Assembly: GCF_963678635.1 (NCBI RefSeq)
Contig: NC_087066.1
Location: 58,732,312 to 58,796,311, forward strand
Direction of reading: 5' to 3'
Length of the DNA: 64,000 bases
Origin: Symsagittifera roscoffensis
Lineage: Eukaryota; Xenacoelomorpha; Acoela; Convolutidae
The notes beneath the pieces were generated by a model. It had not been told where the DNA came from. It made no database searches and worked only from the letters and a program-made list of their open reading frames with translations. Numbering within the stretch: the stretch's first letter is position 1; the number at the start of each line of letters is the position of its first letter. Shown here piece by piece: positions 11,054 to 23,000 of the stretch. The position numbers and the translations under genes are program-made.

Positions 11054-14000
11054 ATGGCGTCCAGTCCCATAGACGAAGACCAGTTAGCCGACGCTATCCG
11101 GTCGGTGGTGAACCACTTCGTGCCAGTGCTCAAGGACTCCACTTCGGTGGAGCAGGCGGAGGAGTTACTGAGGAATGCAGAGGAGACTGATGAGAACTTC
11201 CACAAGCTAGACTTGGTCACGCTTCTCACCAACCGCATTGAATCCGGATTATCTATTGTGAGTATATAGGTGCAAGTGTCAAAAAACGAAGTGAAAACAC
11301 TTACTGAAGTCTTGTGGTTTTGTCCAGTGAACCGAATACGTATTTTTCAATGTCATGAACAACTTTTGTAATTTTAAATTGTGTTGGGCCAGCAAAACCA
11401 ATACATCAGCAGCTCAAAACGGGCACACCAGATCAGTAAACTGAAAATGATGTGATCTGATCATTAAACGGAAAATTGTGAAATAGGTGTTAAGTAAACC
11501 CAAAGTAAACAACGTTTGTACCCCCCTAAGCTTGCTAAAGATTTTGCGCAACATTGTTTTAAACCAAGATATACAGCTAAGGAATTGAAATATTGCAAGC
11601 AATTAATGTGAAAAGTCCTTCAATTTGATTCATTGATGCGTTTGTTTTAAGCTCAGTTAGTACTCATAATCACGCAACTGATGACGTAATTGTTACGCAT
11701 AACTGTTTCATATGTCGATTTACTGACCTGGTTATATTCTGATGCATCGCTTTAATGCACCTCTACCACAACAGCCGGTGATTGAAGTCGGTCGGGTCGG
11801 CCTTAATTTTTTCGCCTTATTTTCCCAATTTTTTTTTCTATTATTTCGCTGATTTTATTTGAGAATAATTGAATCCTTACAAGAAACTTAAAATCTAAAC
11901 CTGAACAAAAATTATCTTTTGTTCGTGAGTTTTTTGGATAGTTTTCGTATAACGAAATTTTCGTCAACAGCTGTCTGACTTTTTTTCATTTCGATCTAGC
12001 TTAAATTGTTTCAGAAAGTAGCCATTTGCTTTGATAGGACTGGGATAAAGCAATTATATGCAATTAATTTCAAAAAAAAATTATCGAAACAAAAGAATTA
12101 ATTCCAGAAAATTTCTTGGAATTTTTTTTTCGTTTTGAAATGACATCTTGTTGATTTGCGCTATTTTCCCCCAAATAATTGTGTTGTTTTTATGGTTTTG
12201 CATAAGTAAGATGTTTTCCTACAGTGTATCAATAAAATTTTAGCGCTTGTTTTTTCAGTTTTTTTGGGCACTTCGTTAAACCAATCAAAATTTAGTTGCT
12301 TTATTTGAGGGTTTGTGGGAAAATTAACTTTTTTCTAGTTAAGTTTCGTTTTTTCAGTTGAATTGTGTTTTTTGATTTTTGAGCGCTCTTTTAAAAATAG
12401 TTAAAATTCTTCAGTATTTATGAATTTTTCTCTTTCTTGAAAAACGGATCAGAACATTTGATGTTTGGATTTTTTTCACCTTGCGCAATTTACAAAAGCT
12501 TGCATCGCTTGTCTTAGCAATTCAGTGTAGTCCGGTGTAAGTTTTTAGTAGGAGTTGATCTGCAGATCTTGATTGTTTTTAAAATTCTTTTTTTTTGCTG
12601 ATGACTCCAATAATTAGTGAGACACATTTCTCAAAATTTTTCTTCTTTTCAATTTTCTGAATCGTAACTGGTGCGAAGCTGGGCTTCGCCTCTCTGTTTT
12701 TAACTGTGTTATTTTGTGGTTGAATTAATTTATTTTGCCAAAGGGAAGTCAATTTTTACTCTTCAATAATGAAATTGTAAATGGCGCGACATATGGGATT
12801 CTTTTTTAGTTTCGTAGGACTTATTTTTTTGATTTCGCGGAATAACAAAATTAGCTATCCAGCATTTAAATTTAGAATTTCAGAGCTATCAAGTTTTTTT
12901 CACAAAAAAGTTCGTGTTCGGATCAAAGGTAGTATATCCAGTTTTTGTCGGCTCAGTTACCGCTCGATAGATGGTTCTGAAGATTTGTTTAAGCCGATGG
13001 TGTTTCTGAATGTGTTAACTCAGATTTTCTGCAAAGGTGATGGTGTTTCTGAAAGTGTATTTCTCAATAGAAATTTTTGTATTTAAGGGTTTTTGGAGTC
13101 GTGAACGATATGAAGGTTCTTTAATGGCCGTGATGGTTTTATTAAGTTTTTAAATTACTCAACGTGATCGACTTCTAATTTTGAAAATGGAGTACCTTTT
13201 AAATTTCCAGATTTCCTAGCGGAATAATTGTTTTTCATAATTATCCAGTTTTCTAGTTTTCTCAAATGGAGTTAATTTTATCAAAAAACTATCAGTCATA
13301 TGCTTTTACTTCGAAATTCGTAATCTGAAAAAAAAATCAATTCTTTGTTTCGGCTCAAGTTTTTTCGTTTATCGTTGAAACCGCCTCAGACATGGCATTC
13401 GTATCATCGTAACGCCTATCGGTACATATCATAGTAAGAATAGCTGGATATCTCGCAGTTGCAAAGCTACTTCTCAAATCTTTTAAATGAAACAAATTGA
13501 AACGGAAGATATCCCACGAGTGGCTGGCCCATTGGAGGAATAAACCATCCAGTAAGTGGCACTTGCACTGAGAGAGATGAAAAATAAGAAAACAGGGCTA
13601 ACTTTGGACATGATAAAGTTTTGACCAAGGAAAAGGCAATCCGTTAGAATGTGGAGCCTACAGAGGCATCCGATTACCGGAACATGCATTTGGAGTTTTC
13701 GAATAAGTAGTAGAAAAACGTCTTAGATGACATGCAATTTGGCTTTAAGGGTGGTAGATCAACTACCAATGCCGTTTTTCTTATCAGACACATGAAGAAA
13801 CTTTGCGGAGTGAAAAGAAAACCCTCCATCACATATTTAATGATCTCGAAAACCCTGCGACCGTGTTCGACGGGAACCGATCCCATGGGCTCCGAGGCAA
13901 CTGAGTCGAAAACTAGAGTGCGCTGTCACCATGGATGCTGTGGTTTTTTTCGAAAAAAAGTAAGCGTGCGTCAAGGATCGGCACTTAGCCCATTGTTATT

Positions 14001-17000
14001 TATAGTAATAATGGAGGAGGCTACGAGAAGCTGCCATTCCATGGTTTAATGTTATATGCAATATTGAGATGACCTTGTGCTATCCGCTGAAACGGAATCC
14101 AAGTCTATTGAGAAGTTAAATACTTGGAAAAAGGCTTTGCAAAAACGCGGTTTAAAAATCAACGTGGATATTGAGAAGTTGAATACTTGGTCCAAGGCGT
14201 TGCAAAAACGCGGTTTGAAAATCAACGTGGATAAGACAAAGCATGTGAAATCAGGGCAAAAGTGTATTCCTCGAAAAACGGAAAAATTGTCATGTGCTTG
14301 TTGTTTGAAGGCAGTCGGCACAAATTCAATACGCTACAATTCTTGTAGTCAATGGGTGCATAAAAGTGCAGTAACATCAGGAAAAACTTAAACCTAATAC
14401 TAATAATGTTTGGCCAATATGCAATAAGCCTTCCAATTATCTTTCAATTTAGAATGATACTCGAAGGGATAATCAATTTGAAACCCTGAGTACTGTCAAA
14501 GAGTTTTGCTATCTGGTTGATATGAGTTCCGTTGAAAGTGACGCAATACGTGCATACTCGGTCAGAATAGCAGCTTTCTGCACGAAATGGCGCAAATTGC
14601 GCCTCTGCTACTGAATAAGGACCTTGACTTGGTTAAAAGGTGTCATAGTTACGAAGCTTGTCACCGGCCAGGTTTGATGTACTGCTCTGAAACCTGGGTT
14701 CAGACCGAGGCAATATCCAGCTCAATAAAGAAAACTCCGCGTAGGGTTATAAAAGCTCTGCGTAGGACTAAAGGAGTCACTTATAAAGACAGAGTTACCA
14801 ACAAAGCAGTAATTAAAAACACAGGTCTTGTGGATCTGGACAAGCTACATTTGCGGTCGCGGCTACGATGGTCTGGCCATGTTCACCGAAGAGAAAATGA
14901 ACATGCTCTAAAATCAAAAGACCATGTTTCAGTCCCAGGGAAAAGACCAGCAATAAGGCCTAAAAACGCTGGATCGATTGTGTTAAAAAAGAGTGAATAC
15001 TTTACAGACTGCCTTGATCGAATGGCATAGAAAAAGTGTTATTATCCTGTTAGTAGCTTGAATGCTGTTCAGAATGCCCTCATCTGACCAATACGCTACC
15101 AATACCCTCATTGCTTATGCGCTTTCCGAATGTCCATCCCCGCCACAATGGGTAAACGGACAATAAACGCATAAACTATGTTCTTTTTGATAGCTTGAAG
15201 CTTATGTTTGTGGTGTTGAAAATGAAAGAGCTTTAATGAGATACAATTTTTCTCTGATATTCAATAATTGAAATATGCTCAGAAAAAGATCCATCCTAAT
15301 TTTCGGTCTAAGTTCTTTCGTTTATTGTTGAAACTGCCTCAGACATCACATTTTACTTGCGAAAAATTGAAGCAGCAAAATAAAGGAAAAATTCCGGGAA
15401 AAATTGAATAATTGGGCGATAAGTTTCCGGCTCAATTGCCACACCACCATTTTGGTTTAGTTGCGCTGTCAGCAGGTTTAATTGTGATATCATGTGTCGC
15501 TGATTAACTTCTGTAATTTTTGAGTTTTACAATCCCTGACTGGTATGTTTTCAATTTTTTTTACATATATCAAAATTTTATTCGTTCTATATAGTTTTGG
15601 CTCATGTTTTGTCGGTTTAGTGAGCTTATTTTGTATCTGTTTAAGAATAAAAAATGTTTATCTTGTTTTGAAAAAATAAGGTCGGTTATATTATAAAATT
15701 ACAAACTCAAACAATGTGATTGCTCAAAAAATTTTTATCAAAACAAATTCCTTAGGCGTTTTTTTTATTTTCGGATCAATTTTCGACAAACCACGTGTTG
15801 CTGGCTTAGTAAACGCTCGGAAAAAAACAAAACTTGCTTTTGGCTGGTTTTTGTGTTTCTTGTCTGATTTTTTTGAGATTGAACTTTCTGTGTTTCCCAA
15901 AAAAATTGTTGATTTTATATCACTTTTTTCTCGGAAAATACAAAGCTGATTCAATGCTAGTGGTTGTATTTTTCGTCTGATTTTCTGAGATTGAATTTTT
16001 CGAATTTCGAAAAAATTTCAATTGTGACCTAGTTATATCTATCTGAATGTGTTTTCTAGTAGCTTGTTATGCTACGCTTTCGTTGTTTTGCAAGTGATGC
16101 GAAGCTCTGCTTGGTCTCTTTGTTAGTTTCTTTTTTACAAGGAATTTTTTTCTAAGAATTTGGTCACGCTCAATTTTTTTTGATTATTTGACGCTTGAGT
16201 TTTTTCGAGCCAACACTGTTTTTCATATATCAAATGTTAAGCAAGTTTAGTTTTTCGACAGTTAATTTGTTTGTGGAGAAACATATAGCTTGGGGTTTGT
16301 TTAAATTCCGAATATTTATTTTTATTCCAGTGAAAGAAAAATAGATCTATCGGTCGAACTGTCTCCAGTTGCGTTCGTTTCAACAAAAGTTGATGATCAT
16401 AAAATATCTTAGAAATTGGAAAAAAAGATTTCCAATTCAATAGTTTATCTATTATATATTTAAATGCCGGCTTCACTATCTCGCCATCTTTAAGCTTTTT
16501 CAACGTATTATTTTGGGATGTTCAACGAAAGAATTTTTGCACGTTTTATCTATATCGTATATCGCAATGGTTAAAATTTATTTCGATTTTTCATTTCGAA
16601 TTCAGTGTTTTCTTCACTAAATGGGATGCTGTCAAATATGCTTGCCCAAATCTTTTTAGTTAAGAAGATACGTCGATTTTTGTGATTTTTCAGAAAGTTT
16701 TGAGCTCTCCAATTTAAAAGTAATTCACAAAATTTGGAATTTTTTACCGTTTAGTTGGGGCCTGCCATCGTTTTCTCAGGGGTTGCGAACTGCAACACTC
16801 AAATGCTTTTAGTTTCCGAGATGTGATTTTTTTCTGAAAGAACTTAGATATAAAAACTTCACAAAATTTGAATACATAAAACCTTTACAAAATTTGAAAT
16901 TAACAACCCTGTAATTGGGTGCTCTCAGTGTACACTAATAGGTTGCAGTTCTTTTCTCCAATATATGCGGTGTTTTATGAGTAATTAAGAATTGAAAGCA

Positions 17001-20000
17001 CCGGAGGTGCGTTACATGCTAGTTTTCTCTGAAAGATGACAAATTTGGATGACAAAAAAAACGGTTTTTTTTCTATACTCTTTAGCTCCCTAGCATTTTT
17101 CGAACCGTCTGTTGACTAGTTTTTGGTATCGGTTTGGTGTTAAAAAAATTAAAAGCAATTGAAGATCATTTTTCAAAGTTTATATTAGGTGACAACTTTC
17201 ACACCATTGACTTAGAATTGAACTGAAATGTTTCTCCCCAAAGAAGCGATCTTAAGTAAATACTTTTAAATCCCTTAGTCTAAATGTTTTTTTTTGCATT
17301 TTTTGGCTCTAAAAATTGGCGTGGCATCAAAACTCGTACATGCGTGCTATTGTGAAAAAGATTTCTCTGGGCAGCTGTTGCTATTGAAAACATGAATTAT
17401 ACCGTGCTTTTGAATGCGCCGATCTTAGCTTCTAATTAACTACAGGTACTTGACAAGGAGCTAGAGCGTCAGAAACTGAACGAGCGTCCCGTGCATATTC
17501 AAGGCCAGCTACAAGAACGAATAGTGTCCAATATCATGCAGTCGAGTGTCTATGCAGAACTCAGACGGGATATTCTGAGCAGCACTAAGAATGCAGTAGA
17601 CCGGCTGTGTAGTGAGTACGTGGACGAGGACCACGAGGTGGCCAAGGGGGCAGAGAGACAGTTTGGGGGGTCCAACTGGGCCGGTGGATATACGGGGGGT
17701 TAGTTAATGATAATAATAGTGTTTTTGGGCAATTCAGTTTTGGCCAACAATTTTACGGGGTAGGATTTTACAAACCATGCCAACAATTTTACTGGCCATG
17801 AGAGCACCGTTGGACCTACTGGTTACTCCAGAGGTGTCTCAGAGTGGAAATTCATTTAGTAAATTTTTGATACTGGATGAGAAATAAAATCTCCTTGTTT
17901 GAAATAAAATTATGTGACTACTTACATTTCAATTTTTAAAGACTTCCGCCTAAAAACGAGAAAAATTAACTTTATTAGAAAAAATGCCGAAAAGTCATGG
18001 ATCTGGTTTAATAGAAAGTTTTTCTGATGACACTTCTTTATCAAGGATGTAGCAGTCTTGCAAATTATGATTGAATGAATTCACTTTCTTGGTGGAATTT
18101 TTTTTTATGTTTGTAAGTTAGATAGTTTAGGATAATGCTCAACATCTTTCTTAGCCCAATAACAATTGACTAATTTGAATTTTTGTGTACTGTTGTTGGT
18201 AGTCTTCTTGCTGTAATGCGCATCTCCAAAAGTTTTTTCACTTCATTATCCGTAATGAGCTTGTTCAAAATTTGAACAGGGCTTTCACTAGCTTATAGAA
18301 ATCAAACTCCTTGTCCAGAAAGAACTTGTTTTTCAATTTTGATATTGGATTGATTGGTATTTACGTGCTCTTAAGATAATTCTGATTGAGAATTCCCTGT
18401 TTGATCCAGAGTTTCTGCTTTGGTCGTCTTTGTGGATGCGTGAGCCAAATCACCATACTATAATATAGGCAGCACGAAAGTTTTGTAAGTTGTTAAAGGT
18501 GCTTGGTCGATCGAAATTTTCGTAGTTTTTAAAGAATTCGGCAAAACTTCGTGACTGGTTTACCGAGAATATCACCGTATTCATCGAAGGTCACCTGTTC
18601 ATCTAAGTGATTCCCAAGACATCAAAAAACTTCTTTCGCTCAGTTGGATGATCTTTTAAGTTTAAGGGATTTAGTTTTTTCTGTGAAGTCTGCCTAAATT
18701 TCAGGTTTTGTTTCATCTGCGTTTAATGTGAGCTTGTTTTGTTAGTCCATAGCAGGACTTGCTTTTTAGCAGGACAATTGATCTACAGTATGAGTCTGCA
18801 TTGTGTAGTTTTCGTTTCATCGTGAAAATTGTGCCTTATATTTTGATAAGTGAAACGATTAACTGAACTGTGCCTCGACATGACCAAAGCCCGAACTGAT
18901 TAGTGTTTCGTAATCCAAATTGTTTGACATCTGGTATCATGCGGTTGTATATAAGTCTTTCCAAGAGCTTACCTATCACTGGCAGTAATGCTATTGGTCG
19001 AAAATTTGAAGGATCTACCGTATTGCCCTTTTTATAGACTGGAATCATTCAAGCCAATCTAAGCGAACCTAAAAAATTGGCTTCATCAAAACAATTTTTT
19101 AATACTTTTTTTGAAAATTGTTCCAAAAGCTTATTTATCGTTTTTCAAAAAGTAGTTGTTCAAACTATAAACGTATGTGCTTAGTTTTTTGATAGTTTCT
19201 TATACTTTGAAAGTTTCCTCGTGCCCAATAGAGATCAGATACATTGAATGAATTTTTTGCTCTATATTTGGCTATCTATCATTAAACGTGGTTGCATTTT
19301 TTTTAAATTTATCATCAAAGTCTAAACAATGTTTTGGTTTGTTGGTTTCACTCGTAGGTTAGTCCGAGTTCCGCAAAAACACGAACTCTTTTTTAAAACA
19401 ATACTTGCCAATACAACCAGCTAAGTTGTCATTACAATCTCCTTATACTGCAAGTATTTTTTTTGTGTTGTCAGCATCAGAGAATCTAGATAAATCACCA
19501 ATTTTTTTTTTCGTTCGCTGATGTGGCTGGACATAAACTAACGTTAAAACAGTGCGAAATTTCTGCGCATTTAGACCAATTGTTATTAATGCGAATGGTA
19601 ATATCTGTTATCTTTCCTGTAATTTTGTAATTTTGGTCTTCCCTAATAAATACACCAACCCCGTCTTCCTTTCTTTCTGCAGCTTTTTTCAATCAAATCA
19701 TATCCCTCGAGAGTATTAACCTCACTGTCTCGGTCATTTTTCAGCCAAGTCTCAGTCAAACATATTTCCACCAGTATTTCCTCAAGACTGTGAACCAAAA
19801 CTTGTAGCCCATAAGCTTTTTTCTACAATGAGCGTTTGTTTTGCAAATTTAAGGAGTCCGTGAATCGAGATTTAAAAGTTCCTAACTCTGATAAGGCCTT
19901 GTAAACCCTATGAATCCTTCTCTCAGCGGTTATAATTTTTGTAAAATTCAATTCTGAAAGTTTCGTTTTTTGTGATAAATTGTGCTTGAGCGGTTCTAAT

Positions 20001-23000
20001 GAAAACGAAAGTTTGTTCATAAAAATTGTTTCGTATTTCATTTTCACGCTTGCGATTAGCAAGCTTTATCAAACCGGAATACACTTTTTTTGGGTTAAAA
20101 CTAATTTCATGGAATCACGTGATTCATTTTAACTTTTGTCGACGTTAATTCGCACATGTGACGAAGAGCTAACGGACTTGCTTGTAAAAACAAAGGTCAA
20201 TGGTTTGAATCCGGCCAGGACCAGATTTTTTCAGCGGAAACTTGTCCGCGCGTCCTAAAATCTTTGTGCGACTTGTTTGTTTTTTTTTGGCTAAGTTGCC
20301 GCAGCACCAAAACTCCCTAAAGGTTAAGCACTTTTTATTCAAATCAAAAGAATTTTCAGCGTTTTCTGGTTTTAAACTAATTGAGTTCCAAGAAGTTTTC
20401 CCTATTTTTTTTTCTTTTTTTTGATCTTTTTTTTAATTTTAAAGTGGTTTGATGAATGAATTCGAGGATTGTTCTGTGCATTTGGTTCATTTAAAACATA
20501 CATGCTTGAGACTAGAAATCGCAGATTTTTGATTCCAGTCGATATCTGTTTTTTCATGGAAACAGAATTTCGTGTCTGCTATTTTTGTCGGCGTGGGTCC
20601 CGAATTAAGGTTTGGTTTTCTTCAGCATTTTGCAAGCTCTTAGTAAAGTTCTTAATGGTGCAGGTAATGTTTTTCCAGGTATTTTTTTGTCATGTTTGGC
20701 CATTTTTATAACTTTTGTAACAAAAAAAAACGTTTTTTGAATTTTTTCTTTTCAATTTTTTCTTCACATTTGCTGTTAATCATAGTCATTTTTTACGCCA
20801 GTAGTACGAAGCTCCGCTTCGTCTCTGTATTTTGAAGTGAATGTGAATATTTTTTGTTGTCTTCGTCAGTGAGAGAAAAAAAGAAAGAAGAAAAAATATC
20901 TCGAAAATATATATAACAAAATGGGCTGTTTCAAATAATTAGCCCCAGGAACTATCAAGTTTGAAATCGTTTCAATCTTACCTATTTGAAAAAGAAACTG
21001 ACTAAAGTATCAAAGTTCAAAACCTCCAAGGTGTACCCCTGTCTTGGTCTTAGCAGGTCACGAACTCACAACCTGACAAAAGGCTGCTCGCTGACTCACA
21101 GGCAGGGCACTTGGAAAACAGTTTTTAAGGGAAAAATGAAAAACAAGTGTTTCCAAGTGCAGAAAAAATTTTGAAACAAATTTCGGAATTTTTTTCGAAA
21201 GTAACTGGATTCACTTTTGCAAACTCTACTTGCTATCGTGATACAATACTTCCCTAATTTTGCAAACAAAATTATTGAATCATCAATTTCACACGTTTTT
21301 TACGAAGTCATTGAGAAGTTTCAGTTTCAGGCCGTTTATCTACTAGGCAAAGCCCCAACTTACGATCTGGGATCTTTTTCAACCCCCATGTCTGAAATGT
21401 TTTTTGAAAAACCATTTAAAAAATGTCATATTTCAATGAATATCGACATGGTGAGCAAACTAATTATTTTGAACAGATTTGTTCTTCATACTGTTTCTCG
21501 CAATAAAAAAAAGTGTTTCTGATTGTTAACCCAAGGTGACAGGAAGAAATGATGAAAACGAATTTTTTGCTATAGGTCTGGTCAGCTCCAAACGAGGAGG
21601 TGGAACGCAGTACTCTTTCTCGGAAGATTCGAGTGTAGGTGGCTCCAGCTACAACCACAGTGGGTTTGGCTTTATCGGAATTGACAGGTTCAAACAGATT
21701 GTCACTGGACTGGAAACGAAAAACTCTTCCGAAATCAGAAGAGCCTCGATGATAAAACTTTGTCGACTGAACCCATCGGATATGTTGGACGAGGTTCAAA
21801 ACCCGCTTAAATCTGTTATTTTTGACTGTTTGGCTGACAGTGATCCAGTGTTAGCTGAAAAAGCGTTCGCCTATACTTCAAAATTGCTGAGTAATTCAAA
21901 TGTAGGGCTGACGAAATCTGTGTTTGCATCTTTCGCCGAGCATGTCAAAAGTCAAATCAGTTCGAAAAGAGCTCAGCAGATGTTGAGTTACAGGGATGGA
22001 GTATCAATTGATTCTCCCTTTTTGAGCCAATTATTGGCAAAATTCAGGCTCATTAAAGACTTCCACTTGCAAGTATCGAAGTATTGGATCCGATATCCAT
22101 CTGAAAGCCTAATGGAGATCGTTATAACTAATACCTTGAATTTGTTGTCTGTGCAAATTGGTGGCGTGACATCGAAGGACAAAGAATCGATCAATGAAAT
22201 TCTTACACCAGCGCATCTAATTGCATTTCTGGATCCGGTGGCGTTGTGGTTTAAAACCTGGATCCACGGCGCTTTTAGTAGAGTTCACCTTTTAGAAGAA
22301 TTGGCAAAAAACCGAAATTTCGTTGAGACAACAGCTTTGGAATGCTACAAGTATTACGATTTCAAATCTAAAGCAAAAGTCAATGATCCTTTGGATGTTG
22401 GAGATGCGAGCAAAGTTACGCCACGGAATACAGGGTCTGAAATAACGTACAGAGCGAAACAAGTGCGATGCATTCAGTTTGTGCATGCTATGAATATAAT
22501 GACCCACTTGCTGAGATTCAAAAAAGGTCGTGAACTTTTTCCCATCAAAGACAAAAGTACAGGAGAGGTTATTTCAATACAAATGTTTCTTCTGAAGTTG
22601 CTGAAATTTATAACCAATCCAGTTTCAGTCCCAGCTAAAAATGTTAAGCGAGTTTCGGGATCTGAAAAACATATGGATACTGCCCACTTGGTCAAAAAGC
22701 TCTTCAAGACACTGTCATACGAAGAACTGCCGTGCAAAGAATGTATATGCAGCAAAGCTATTGTCGAAGTCTTGATGGAACCGGTTGTAAGTTGGACCGA
22801 GTATGCACACGGTAACATTACCTGTACGAATTTGCCAGGCAAGACCACTATGGTATATGTAGCTGAAATTCTGATCAATATGGTATCTTCTGAGCCTGGC
22901 CGATGTTTCTTCAAATCGGTATCTGTGAAATCTCCGCTGGTCTCTACAACGTCAGCAAAAGCTTCGCAAGCCAAGACAGTTGATATGAACCCATGCGAAG